The notes below the pieces were generated by a model, which saw only the letters and a program-made list of their open reading frames with translations, was not told the origin of the DNA and made no database searches. Shown here piece after piece: positions 35,134 to 45,760 of a DNA stretch of 64,000 bases (its first letter is position 1; each line of letters opens with the position of its first letter). The stretch spans positions 54,084,986 through 54,148,985 of the forward strand of contig OW804097.1 of NCBI GenBank assembly GCA_942159475.1. Reading direction: 5' to 3'. Position numbers and translations under genes: made by a program. The DNA comes from Sthenelais limicola. Taxonomy: Eukaryota > Annelida > Polychaeta > Phyllodocida > Sigalionidae.

Positions 35134-35425
35134 ATGAGCTGGTTTTGTAGCTCCTTTTTAGTGAGCTGGTTTTGTAGCTCCTTTTTAGTGAGCTGGTTTT
35201 GTAGCTCCTTTTTAGTGAGCTGGTTTTGTAGCTCCTTTTTAGTGAGCTGGTTTTGTAGCTCCTTTTTAGTGAGCTGGTTTTGTAGCTCCTTTTTAGTGAG
35301 CTGGTTTTGTAGCTCCTTTTTAGTGAGCTGGTTTTGTAGCTCCTTTTAAGAGAGCTGATTTTGTAGCTCCTTTTTAGAGAGCTGATTTTGTAGCTCCTTT
35401 TTGAGAGCTGATTTTGTAGCTTCTG
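35134..35425 (+). repeat. 27-bp minisatellite, about 10-11 copies
   Basis: The unit GAGCTGGTTTTGTAGCTCCT plus TTTTAGT is repeated head to tail, nearly perfectly for about 8 copies and decaying after 35345. The open frame through it (9-residue repeat) is a by-product. The period is exactly half that of the 54-bp array 250 bp upstream. Confidence 0.95.
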
Positions 35426-36320
35426 TGTGTAAGCTGAGTTGGTAGCTTCCTTGTGATGGAGCTAGAAAAATTGATTGGATATGTTTCCCTATTGTTATTA
35501 TCAAGTAAAGGTAGGCAGTGATACCTCCTAGCCAAAGGTTGAATCTGCCATACTAACAAGATTTTGCAAGTCTACCTCCTAGCCAAGGGTAGACTTTGCC
35601 ATGCCAACAATATTTGGTGAGGTAGCCAAAGGTAGAATTCACCATACCAAAATGTATCTGAAATAGTTGATTGACTGGAGCAGCAGTGTCGGAAAAAAAT
35701 CGAATATGTATATGGAACTCCATTAGAAGAATTTCAATATGAATAAATATTAAGGATTAATGGAACTAATAATGCCGTAAGCTCGGAGACCGAGCTTTTC
35801 TTAGTGGGGGAGGATTTTTTGGGAGGGTGTTTGTCAAATTCCACTTGGTAATGACATACCCTCAGCAGGATCAAGTTACCCCATAAATCAAAGAATGATA
35901 TTACCATTGTTTATTAATAATTAATAATAAAAAGTTATGAATATCATTAATAATTGCACCTGGAAATGATTAAATTGCCCAAATTAGCCAATCATGAAAA
36001 TTATAATGATTGGGATCACTGGAAATTGATAATGATCAAGTTATAGGGCAAAATAAAGTAATGATTAATTTAACAAAGGTCAGAGACATAAGATTAGATA
36101 AGATAAACAGATTAAGGAGTAAAATTTGGACTAGACACTAATTACCATAGAATGCCATGCCCAGAGTAATGAACAGAGGTATGTGCCTAATTAAATGGCG
36201 CTACAATTTATTGCCGCTCGCCTGATTTCTATTTAAACTCTTAACAGAAGGAAAAGATTAGTCGATTTGGACTAGCGTCCACTGAGCGTCAGACAACTCA
36301 GACATACCTTGACAACGCCA

Positions 36321-36430
36321 GTTGCCATGACAACCTGGGTTGCTAGGGTGTAAACAGACCATTGGGTGCTCGTTTGCACTTGAAGCGGTGATTCAAGTTG
36401 ATGTGAATCATGGGCGTTGCTAGGCAACGA
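36321..36430. promoter_or_regulatory. X-box-like sites in the LTR element
   Basis: GTTGCCATGACAAC (36321-36334) and CGTTGCTAGGCAACG (about 36413) both fit the RFX-type X-box half-site pattern. Similar sites, GTTGCTATGCAAC (about 30038) and GTTGCTAGGCAAAG (about 31324), occur elsewhere in the element. Confidence 0.4.
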
Positions 36431-36989
36431 CCTAATTTTACTATAAGGCAAAATGAGTAATAAAGGGCTAATGAGGTGATCAATGTTGATGTCGACCAAA
36501 TAGTAATTTAGACAGGAAAAGTGCTTTGTGTTTAGAAATATAATAATAAAGGAAATAAAGGAACCATTTAGAAAAATCATGAAATTAAATTTATAAAGAA
36601 CCCCAAATTGCCTACAGAGTTGTCTAATAAATTACCTACAGAATTGCCAAAAATGAATACCAATGATATTGAAATGATATTGAGTGACCAATTTGAAAAT
36701 GACAGTTGAAATGCTATATTAAGGCTTGTTTCAGAGGTTGTTACTTGCTGTATTGCTTGTTATGTATATATATTCTGCACCCACTATATTTGTACTTCCC
36801 AGTTCCTGAGGGGAGGTACCCCTGTGACAATCGTTAATGAGGACCAACAGGACCGGAAGGATGTAAATACGAAACGAAAGAAACATGAAAAGAAAGACAG
36901 AAAGGAAGGAAGGAAGAAAAGTGAAAAGACTAAGCCAAAAAGGATCATCGAAGCTGATCATCGAAGCTCAAATTACACATAACAATATG

Positions 36990-37270
36990 AGAATTTTCGG
37001 GACCCAAACAAATTCGAGGCCATGCCCATTAACAAGAATCTTGGAAGGTGGTTGAACTACCTGGGCATGTCCATCAGAGACAACAATGAAAAGTACTATC
37101 TATTGTATTTTATGCTCAAGCCTGAGATGAACTGCAGGCTGTTGGTAGCCCTTGCTGCCAACTGTAACAAAGAGCAATGAGGGTGTGCAGAAAGTTTATT
37201 ACCTATAAACAAGAAGGACAGCCCTCCCATTACAAAATGATAGCAAGTGCTACAAAGTTAATAGAAATGA
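36990..37270 (+). pseudogene. Possible Gag capsid-like remnant
   Basis: The plus strand reads KFEAMPINKNLGRWLNYLGM and then a DNNEKYYLLYFMLKPEMNCRLL segment. This is a W..W...F/L......D..K...LL pattern like the start of retrotransposon capsid domains, and it runs to a stop near 37177, after which another frame continues (FITYKQEGQPSHYKMIASAT). It lies near the 3' end of the LTR element, on the wrong side of the zinc-knuckle frame, so it may come from a second insertion or a rearrangement. The call rests on sequence character only. Confidence 0.35.
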
Positions 37271-38234
37271 CTAACCGACATTTCAAATTATGAAGAAGGA
37301 AAATAAGAAAAACTGAAATAAAAGATTCAAGAGTACTAAAAACTTTGGAAAAAAGAGAAATTTTGAGATGGACTGAAAAACTTATTTGAGGTGAAAATAG
37401 ATTTTTGAATTATGCACTTTGGGACACATTTAGAAGTTCCCAGCTTATCCCAGTTATCAGCTTGCCTGAAGTAAAACTGGGCAATAGACAAGAAGACCAA
37501 GGTTCATATTTTGGCGTTCTTCCACGGATCCAACTGTCACGGCTCTACACAACCAGTAGCTGGATTTTGCCTCCCAGTACTATTTATTAGTAGACTATGC
37601 TTATCAACTAGATGTGTGCCGTATTTAATCCAAGAGTGAACAATATTTAACCATGTGTGTTTTGAACTGAATTTGTTATCTGAGAATCAGAAACAAGATG
37701 GCGAGAGGCTAATGAAGACAAGTCTACGAGAAGATAAAAAAGACAGTCGCCAACGAACAGTTCCAGAACTATATAATCAGTGTTAATTATATATAGCGTG
37801 TGCCTTGAGTTAAAATTATTTGTAGTCGAATATATCTTATAGACTGACGTATTTTTTAAGATTATGAGAAGGGAAACAGACAATCTAGGTTTCCACTGAG
37901 TTGACTCCCAGGGGACGACTTCAGTTTTTGGCGCCCCTAGCGGATTTCTTGGGCATTAGCACAACACCAAAATGTGTTCAAGCAAGAAGTCTATATTCTA
38001 ATGAATTATTCTAAAAGACTAATATATTGGTAGTTCCGGCTTTTCCTGCTAGGTGGCAGCACCTGTCCTCTCTAAGAGGCAGGCAAGATTAATAATCTCG
38101 AAGAATTAAAAAGACTTAGACTTAAGGTTGTTCTTGTTTTAGAAATTATTTTTCGCAATTATTTATTTGTGAAGATATTTATGTACTTTTATAGATGTGT
38201 TTTCATGTTATGGCTGGGACAGCCATTCTTCTTT

Positions 38235-38245
38235 GTTGGGGAGGA
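38235..38245 (+). other. Candidate polypurine tract
   Basis: TTGGGGAGGA lies directly before the 3' LTR, where second-strand priming starts. Confidence 0.5.
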
Positions 38246-38990
38246 TGTCAATGTCCCAATTTATTTTTGATAATATTTGAGTCTATGTATCTGTTCTATT
38301 TATATGTATTGTATGAACATGGTAGTACGATCTATAGGTTATTCATTGGGCCTAACTCAGAGAGCTCTATCTGATGAAATGACCAGTATGATGAAATACA
38401 CCTTAGGTATTGCTAAGAGGCAGCTTCTCCCTGTGAGTTAGTATGTATCATGAGTGACTCACACATGCTCCACCATTGGCACCAGAGGTGATGCAATGGA
38501 CTTGGCTTACTCAATGCCAAGAGAAGCTGATGAAATACTCACTCTACATTGCAGGGGGCCTTGAAAAGATGATGAAATGTACCCCAAGTCTGTTGCAATG
38601 TTTAGAGTATATAAGGGCTCCCAGTCACTGTATAGGGCAGACCTTTCCTGAAGAGCTGAAGACCTACCACCCACTGCTATACACTGAAGACATCATGCTG
38701 ACTGACTGGAAGCCCTGGAGCCCTGAGAAAGCCATGTTCTAATGTTTTCTGTATATTGAAATATTAACATGTGAATTGTGGATTAATAAACAAGCCATCC
38801 AGTACTCCAAGCCTTATTCCTTTTCTACTGAAGTTACAAGCCAAGCCTAGTTCTCATTGGAGATATCACTCCATATGAATATATCCATATTTATAGATAT
38901 ACCTGACGAGCTCCTGAAGATAAGAGTAACTCCCTAAGACAAATAGAAGTAATCCCTTATTGTAGTGTCCCTGCTCTACAGACATTAACA
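38246..38990 (+). mobile_element. 3' LTR (745 bp) of the 12.1-kb retrotransposon
   Basis: No difference from 26864-27608 was found by eye, and it is followed by TATA (38991-38994), which matches the base quartet before the 5' LTR. If the identity is real, insertion is recent relative to the neutral rate, in contrast to the interior, which has no intact polymerase. Confidence 0.92.
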
Positions 38991-39179
38991 TATACTTGAA
39001 TATCGAATTACTCAAACCATTCCTAATGGACATTAAATTGTAATCTTTCTGTCTCTCTGTCTCACCTTCCTTTACCCGCCAAGGAGGGTGGGTAACTTTT
39101 GGGTTTTACCCGCCCACATAATGTTTTACCTGCATTTGGCCGCGGGCAGGTGTTAATTTTACACTCTGTAACTGCATGC

Positions 39180-39425
39180 AGAGGAGTGGGAGAGTGAAGA
39201 AGAGGGTGTAGGAATAGGAAAGGGGGGAGGGAAAGAAGAGGGGGGAGAGAGGAGGGAGATGATGTAGGGAAAGGGAGAGAGGGGAGGGAGAGAAAGCGGG
39301 GAGGGGGAGCATGAGGAAGAGGGGAGAAAGGGGGGGGGAATCGGAGATAGGGTTGGGAGAGAAAAACAGGTATGAAAGTCAGAGAAGAGGGGGAGGGAAA
39401 AGAGGGAGAGGGGGAAGTGTGGCAA
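39180..39425. repeat. Purine-rich (GGGAGA-type) tract
   Basis: About 240 bp of almost pure G and A on the plus strand. The long open frames on both strands here (proline/serine-rich on the minus) are caused by base composition and are not genes. Confidence 0.9.
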
Positions 39426-39539
39426 TAGAGGGTGACCGTCCGGAGGACGGGTACTTTGCTAGTCACAAATATAGGCATCCAAACGTAAGTGTCCCCCTTT
39501 GTTTTGGTTGGTTTACTGGGTTGTTGCACAAATAGCTAT

Positions 39540-41553
39540 ATGATCGGCGACCATAAACCACCTTGAGAAAGGCCGGCGCAGCTGGGATACTTCGAATCAT
39601 TCTGTCGCCCCAGGCTTTTAGAGTCAAGGCCCAAGTCTATACAGAACTCAACATGATCATGCCGTTTTCCCATTGAACATACTGATAGCCGACATCCTTA
39701 CCCAAAAATCGCAATGATATTATGTCCTCTCCAAGTTTTGTCCGAAGAAATAATCCATCTAGGCTCTAAAATAGATTCTCGATATTCCTATAGTAATCCT
39801 ATGGGGATGCGTTGGGACTTGCCGACCGCCATTTGCACCACCACGTTGGAGCCCTAAGGGCACCCTAACGCCAGGCGTAGCATGATGCAATAGAGCGTGC
39901 TCCCCGCACACACGGTGGTGTGTGTGGGGACGCTAGGTAGGACGGGGCAGGAGAGGGTGGGGGGGGATCATTCAACAATCTGTAAGATAAACGTCAGTCA
40001 CAAGCACCTCATTTATCACAGGAAAAAACATATTATGGGCGGTTTGATACTTCTGGATGAATTACTCAGGAGGCTCCAAACACAGCCATTTCTTTAAATA
40101 CAATGCCCATAAGTTCTCATGTTTTAGAAAAAGGGTCCAGCAATCTTTCCCTTGATTCAAGTTTTTGTCTATAAGTCCTAAGTTTTGTCTATAAGTCCTA
40201 AAAGTGGACGGTGATGACAGCCGAGTATGCATACACTATCATACACACTGTAGCCGGAAGTCAAGTGTCAGCTACTAAGCGGGGCAGGGGAGGATTGGAA
40301 CATCGAGGAGAGGAGAGGCCAGTGGTTCTTCCATGGGGTCTATTTTCTATGTTTTAACTTAATAATTCTGTTTACATCAAATTGTATTTTACTTACTTTC
40401 TATCACATAATTTATTTTGTTGTAAAATATGCCTATATAGGTGTTACTGTCATCACCCTTTTCCAGTGGTAATTGCCTTGTTGTTTCAAGGCCTCTATTC
40501 AAAAGCATTTTTAGACTTGATCAAAATGTCTCAACAGGGTCTTATTCAGACAGTCTCAAAATTGGTATTCAAACAAGAATCAGTGATGGTTAAAAGTTTA
40601 CAGTTATGATTTGTTCATAATTTGGTACAATTCATTGTTTTCAACTTACGTTTCCCAATGGAAACATGACAGGGTCCAGTAAAATCTAAATTCTGGACAA
40701 AATAAACCTATATATGCCTCAAATGTGAGGACTCAAGAGGGTCTTAATAAAGAAGTAATTTTGTTAATTTGATTTTCTCAAAAGGTTTTTGGGAAGCAAG
40801 AAAAATTGGGTTGTCATTTTTGTTAGACAACTTAGAGTTGTGGGGCTTTATCTCATTGTCATTAGGCAAATTAACTGTTTTGCAATAACATTCCAAAAAG
40901 ACAAATTCTGAAGATTTTGACCTCAAGTTTGACCTCAAGACCTGCCTTCTGGTACTGCCCCTGTCTCCCATATCTTATACTATCTTTTAAGAACATGTCC
41001 ATGCTCAACTGCAGAAATAAACTGTACAGATGTCAGACAATTTACATGATAATGCATCTAAACTCAAAGCTAGCTCAGGATGTTGTGAATGCCTGCACAT
41101 GGTTAAAACAGAGGTCCATGGGAGGAGTTTTTGATTTAGTTCAATGGCGACTGATGTCTGTAAATTAGAAAGAGCCCAAGGTCCTTATATAAGTGACATA
41201 GCTTAGTCGCTTAGCCCAGGAGAGCGTGTCGCACCAGACAGTGGTGGCTAGCAATAATTAATAGGCTTGAAGCCCTTATAGAACTCTAACAGTAACTAGG
41301 ATCTTATAATATAGAGTGGATAATGAAAGATTATTTAACAATTGCCTGCCTCCCTACCCACTGTAAACAATAGGGATAGGGGATAGGGGATAGGGATAGG
41401 GAACAAAAGGTGTGGGCCTTGCAGTTAAATGTACAAGTTGTAATTATATGTGAAACCAGTGTGTGTTACTGGGACTGAATATAGGAAACCTTATGAATAC
41501 TACCTGGTGTACTCATTCTTCTCTGCAAAATGAGTTTTGCTTGCCCCCTTTAG
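39540..41553. other. No firm gene
   Basis: The only coding-like stretch is a plus-strand frame ending at 41168 (LAQDVVNACTWLKQRSMGGV), which is not assignable. A GGGATAGG repeat occurs at 41372-41401. Confidence 0.35.
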
Positions 41554-41757
41554 CTGGTGGTGCATATTTTTCTACTGGATAACAAGTACTTTTGGGGAGG
41601 AACATTTGGTTTTGATGTGTTCCTGGAGAGGTTAAGGGATGTTATCTTTGATTCCGTCTGCAGTCACATGGGGCAAATAAGCCCCATTGACTATGCAGAC
41701 CAACTGTTAAGGGCGTTTTCAGAAATATTTGGGATTGATGACAACATTAATGAATAA
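41554..41757 (+). CDS. Possible terminal exon of an unidentified gene
   Basis: After a good acceptor (CTTGCCCCCTTTAG, ending 41553) a phase-0 frame reads LVVHIFLLDNKYFWGGTFGF, a DVFLERLRDVIFDSVCSHMG segment, and ends in EIFGIDDNINE and a stop at 41755-41757. The composition is protein-like (hydrophobic and acidic residues alternate, several aromatic residues) and base content is higher than in the flanks. I do not recognise the family. The sequence from its last codons through the 3' flank is duplicated about 285 bp downstream. No convincing upstream exon was found. Confidence 0.4.
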   Translation: MVVHIFLLDNKYFWGGTFGFDVFLERLRDVIFDSVCSHMGQISPIDYADQLLRAFSEIFGIDDNINE

Positions 41758-42195
41758 TGAAATAATAACACAATTCATTGCTACAACATACATATAATAT
41801 AATTTTTGTTAATCGTTGATATTAAAGGAAATAAAATTTGCTGTAAAACGAGCCCAGTGTGAAGACTGTACCACCATTATTAAGCAAATGACAAAAAATA
41901 AAAACTAGGGCTTTCCTTAATAATATAGGGGTAATATTAATGAACACACTCACTCATTACATAATAATGCAATATAAATCAATGAATTACCACTGAATAT
42001 TCCAAAAAATATTGGGGGTTGATGACAACATTAAATTCGTTCTACATGATACATTGTCAAAAAATACAGAAAGATTAGAAATCCAATAAAACATTTTCTT
42101 TCTTCATAAAAAAAAGTAATAAAATGTGCTTTAAAACCAGCCCAGTTGGAAGACTCTGTGACCATTTTTAAACAAATACAAAACAAATTTTGCTT
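41724..42195 (+). repeat. Tandem duplication of the exon end and its 3' flank
   Basis: GGGATTGATGACAACATTAA (41732) recurs as GGGGTTGATGACAACATTAA (about 42017), and AAACGAGCCCAGTGTGAAGA (about 41849) recurs as AAACCAGCCCAGTTGGAAGA (about 42134). The offset is about 285 bp and the copies are diverged. Confidence 0.65.
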
Positions 42196-42602
42196 CATCG
42201 TTTACATCCACCATACCTATTTGGCCATTGTAAGCCACCATAAGGCATAACTGGACTACACAATAGCTGTCAAGGTGTAGGCTATGAATAGATGTGAGTG
42301 ATTTAGGAAGCAATTTAAACATGGGGGGGGGATCTATATAATCAGTTGTAACATGAGATAAAGATGTTGTATCAGTTGTAACATGAGATAAAAAAAATTG
42401 ACACTACTCCAAACTGATTGAAATGTAAGTAGACATACAAAAAAAATGTTGGGAACAAGTTTGAAATTTCGAATTTTGCAAATCATGAATTTCCCATGAT
42501 AAACATTGGTTACTTTGAAATGGTCCCCATGTAGGCACCTGGTTGTAGTAGCATGGCTTCATTCTACTGGATGAAATGCACACGGCACTTAACTAGTGGC
42601 TA

Positions 42603-42671
42603 AACGGTCTGTACTCCCATAGACGTCCCTCGGCCTTCGGCCTTGGGACGTCTATGGGGGTACAGACCGTT
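42603..42671. repeat. 69-bp palindrome
   Basis: The stem AACGGTCTGTAC...CCATAGACGTCCC pairs with GGGACGTCTATGG...GTACAGACCGTT with one mismatch in about 27 bp. The loop is TCGGCCTTCGGCCTT, itself partly symmetrical. Confidence 0.85.
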
Positions 42672-43336
42672 CTCACACTAAAATCTGAGTTGTATATTGC
42701 TATAATAGACCTACACAACTACATACAAATACCTGGTATAGTGTTGTCGTGTTCAATAAATCTCTGTGTGCTCAGGTTGAAACACCTTGAGTGTGAGGTC
42801 TCCAGTCTCACTTATCTGATATCAACCATGGGAATCTTTTGTCATGGACTTTTCACTTGAAACGTAGAGCAAATATCAAAATATTTACATGAAGTATTGG
42901 AGTGTCAGGTCAAATACTGGGCACCATCCACTCAACCTCTCCCCACCTGACTAGGACATTTCTGGATATGTATATGACCCATTCTTACAAAAGTGTCAAA
43001 GTTATATTAATATTTTGCTTGATCAAACTGAGAGTTTGTAGGATTGAAGGTAATATATAGGTGCTTATATATTGCAATTTGCCATTAAATTGGACCATTT
43101 GTTTTTTACAAGTCTAGCTTATCAAAAATCAGCGTGAAAATGATGATGAACATGGCGCCGTGCAAGGTAGACTGGGCTTGCTAGGCACCGGGACTAACGC
43201 TGTCGCATGGGAATATATACTAGTGCAATCCGTAATTAACAGGTGGACATACAACTGGAACTGTTTCAAGATTCCACCTCCCCAATCAGTTATCTGACTA
43301 CCTAAGGTATAGTGACTTTATTCAAAGATTGTGTCA

Positions 43337-44098
43337 ATGTTTCTCCGATCCTCGTCATATACTCTAACATCGCCCACCAAAAACGCCAACTCATCAGGAC
43401 CAACAACACTCACACCGGCATCCAAACTACCACTCGCCCGTAGGCGACTTCAGTCAAGTTTATTAATAGCAGGAAAATTATCTAGTGATACTATGTCTGC
43501 TCCCATAGTAAATACCAATCATTCCAATGAGAAAGACACTAAAATCACTCCTTCTACTCCACCTTTAAGCCCATCTGAATCGGGTGACAAACCCCCTCCA
43601 AATTTACATACAGATCCGGCCATTTCAATGAAGTCGCCAATACATCCACCCTCTACTGACTCGCTCAAATTTATAGATTCAGACCTTACTACTGAAATGC
43701 TGAAAACTGAGTCAACGACCGATGATGATAATAAATCGTCTCCCGAGCCTATCGTAGATAACCCAGTAGAATCGGCCCAGTACACCAATGGCCCCATAAT
43801 TGAGTCAACTACGGATGATGATAATAAATCATCTCCCGAGCCTATCGTAGATAACCCAGTAGAATCGGCCCAATACATCAATGGCCTCGTACTTCTAGAC
43901 CAGACAAAACTGAAGGCAATGTTAACTGATGTAGTCAGGGACCTAAAAACGCATAATGCAGCAATTCTCACTTCCCAAACAGAAACTCTAATAATCAAAA
44001 ATGCCACCATGGGGGCAGACTTGCGGAAATTATCTGAAGACCTAAGATCACACAAAACTTATTATGACACTAAACTAGATACTTTAACACTGGATTAA
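43337..44098 (+). CDS. LINE ORF1-like protein, partly coiled-coil, with an internal duplication
   Basis: A 253-codon frame from the first ATG (43337). The N-terminal half is Ser/Thr/Pro-rich and basic near residues 30-45; the C-terminal part (about 190-253) is helical with heptad-like spacing (LRKLSEDLRSHKTYYDTKLD). A 31-codon block (ESTTDDDNKSSPEPIVDNP...) is tandemly duplicated, with starts at 43709 and 43802. After the stop, a second frame continues in similar helical style to about 44265 (NLPEMVNAKIQPSIDSATQM), so the stop looks like a frameshift. An esterase-like remnant follows at 44462. This is the layout of ORF1 in CR1/L2-type LINEs (coiled coil, then SGNH esterase). It would bind element RNA, but no RRM or zinc knuckle is visible. 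Confidence 0.55.
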   Translation: MFLRSSSYTLTSPTKNANSSGPTTLTPASKLPLARRRLQSSLLIAGKLSSDTMSAPIVNTNHSNEKDTKITPSTPPLSPSESGDKPPPNLHTDPAISMKSPIHPPSTDSLKFIDSDLTTEMLKTESTTDDDNKSSPEPIVDNPVESAQYTNGPIIESTTDDDNKSSPEPIVDNPVESAQYINGLVLLDQTKLKAMLTDVVRDLKTHNAAILTSQTETLIIKNATMGADLRKLSEDLRSHKTYYDTKLDTLTLD

Positions 44099-44460
44099 CT
44101 GCAGTTGAAGGCCAAATTGCTGGTGAAAACCTCCCTGAAATGGTCAATGCTAAAATCCAACCATCAATTGATTCAGCAACTCAAATGCTTGCAACCCTCC
44201 AATTGGAAATCGATGACCAACAACGATTAACAACGAATATGAACACTTCTACGAGATGACTCTTGACCGAAAGTGGGGCACTGGGCACTGTCTCGGTGAC
44301 CTAGCTTTTGACCCTGCCACCTCAACGAGAGGAGAGAACCGGTTTGGGATCATCCTTAAGGAATTGAAACACCACTATAAGTCTTGAATAGTCACTATTA
44401 CCTATCTACTACTATTGATTTCCAGACGTATCGATAGAAGCATGGCACCTAGTCCATGAC

Positions 44461-44570
44461 CAATCCTTGTTATCGGTGATAGCAGGGTGAGAGGCCTTAA
44501 CCCTCACCTTCATCCTTTTCTACCCCATCACCTGTATTTGCCAAATGAGGAAAGACCTTGTTACCTCAGA
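44461..44570 (+). pseudogene. SGNH/GDSL esterase-like remnant of LINE ORF1
   Basis: The plus strand reads PILVIGDSRVRGLNPHLHPF. LVIGDSxVRGL is block I of the SGNH-hydrolase domain of CR1-type ORF1 proteins, with the catalytic Ser in GDS. A stop occurs near 44602, and only the first part of the domain is visible. The following sequence reads FISKLVTLRDLFHRKTVSDV in another frame. Confidence 0.55.
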
Positions 44571-44735
44571 CCTCGTTACGTTGGCTCATTCTTTCATCTC
44601 TAAGTTAGTGACTCTGAGAGATCTATTTCACAGAAAGACAGTTAGTGATGTCAATAATTCAATCACTTGTAACATGCACATGGACAATGCTATGAATTTC
44701 TAATGAACAATATTAATTTCTACCGCACGCAACAG

Positions 44736-44852
44736 AGGGTGAGGAGAACCTTATGCAAGGGGATCAGGAGAACATTATGCCGGAGGATCAGGAGAAGGGA
44801 AAGGGAAAGGGCAAGGGCAAGGGCAAGGCCAACGCCAAGGCCAACACCAAAA
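44736..44852 (+). CDS. Possible internal exon with a GKGKGKGK tail motif
   Basis: An acceptor (TTTCTACCGCACGCAACAG) and a consensus donor (GTAAGT, 44853-44858) bound a frame reading EENLMQGDQENIMPEDQEKG, then KGKGKGKGKANAKANTK. In this frame it joins in phase to the exon at 45094-45185 (A + CC gives Thr). It is highly charged and low-complexity, so the protein evidence is weak and no upstream exon is identified. The ORF in another frame here (Arg-rich) is less likely because it has no matching splice partner. Confidence 0.35.
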
Positions 44853-45093
44853 GTAAGTAACACCTACCCACGTTTAGTAATATAGTGTGTGCAGCTATTA
44901 ATTATACATTATAACGCAACACAAATGCATAACGACCTAACGGTTGGTAACAACTATTGAGATAAACAGTGACATTTCGTCGCTAATGTTCCAGTGACCT
45001 TTATAGAGTACCATCGGAATTAATTAACTATTTAATTTAACAGGTTGCACGTTAGAATAACATAGTATTCAGTATGCCCATTTTGCATTACAG

Positions 45094-45185
45094 CCACACA
45101 AAACGAGGAGGACGAGGAGGAGGACGACGAGGTTTGCATAATCAGGCGGCCACTGCGCCTGCGCCGACGGTGCAACGATAAGTAG
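45094..45185 (+). CDS. Possible terminal exon with an acidic run
   Basis: After the acceptor TTTTGCATTACAG the frame reads TQNEEDEEEDDEVCIIRRPL followed by RLRRRCNDK and a TAG at 45183-45185. An acidic run followed by a basic C-terminus is reminiscent of nuclear or chromatin proteins, but this is only composition. Both splice sites and the phase agree with 44736-44852. Confidence 0.35.
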
Positions 45186-45299
45186 ACTTGACCCGGCACT
45201 GCAACTACGAGTAGATGAGTGTTCATGTGTTGTTCAAGTTGTTCAAGCCGTCCAACACCTGCCTGCACAAGAGTGACTGACGCTAGTTTCAATAACAAA

Positions 45300-45760
45300 A
45301 ATTAAAAAAAACCATCTGAATCAGTTGTGTCTCGTTAAGACTATTATTGCGTATTATCCCAGAATGAATACTTATTGATTTCCAGTAGAGGAAAATAGGC
45401 CATACAAGAACTATTGCGTATTGTCAACGAATGATTACTTAGTGATTTCCAGTACAGGGAAATAGCCCATATAATAACATTCAGAATTAATATCTGACCC
45501 GCGCCCAGTACATGGTGCCATTTTAATTAATAATTATATAAACATGGAAAGCGACATGTCTGAAATAGCAGTAACTAATAGGTCCAGTATAGGATTTACC
45601 AAAGCGAAAATGGTTCGGAATAATTACTAAGTAATGTGTCAGTTCCGCCGCGAAATCCAAAAATATCGGCCATATTCAATAAAACATGCAGATAACTTAT
45701 ATTTGAACGTAACGAAAATGAATCTGTAATTAATGTTAATGTGGTCAGTACATGGAATTG
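45300..45760. other. No gene recognised
   Basis: AT-rich. A short diverged duplication (CAAGAACTATTGCGTATT / GACTATTATTGCGTATTA and TTAGTGATTTCCAGTA / TTATTGATTTCCAGTA) occurs at 45340-45460. Confidence 0.5.

Noticed and set aside
35107..35349. 80-codon frame reading a 9-residue repeat
   Set aside because: A direct translation of a 27-bp minisatellite with no independent coding evidence.
39062..39529. 155-codon minus-strand open frame rich in Pro, Ser and Leu, with further long frames on both strands
   Set aside because: It lies in an almost pure purine tract (39180-39425), so stops are excluded by composition. There is no domain, start context or splice evidence.
40917..41168. Plus-strand frame ending LAQDVVNACTWLKQRSMGGVFDLVQW, considered as a hinge-like exon of an SMC-type protein
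   Set aside because: The resemblance is only a few residues, the frame has no clear acceptor, and no neighbouring exon supports it.
43519..44055. 178-codon minus-strand open frame
   Set aside because: It is the shadow of the LINE ORF1 at 43337-44098 on the opposite strand.
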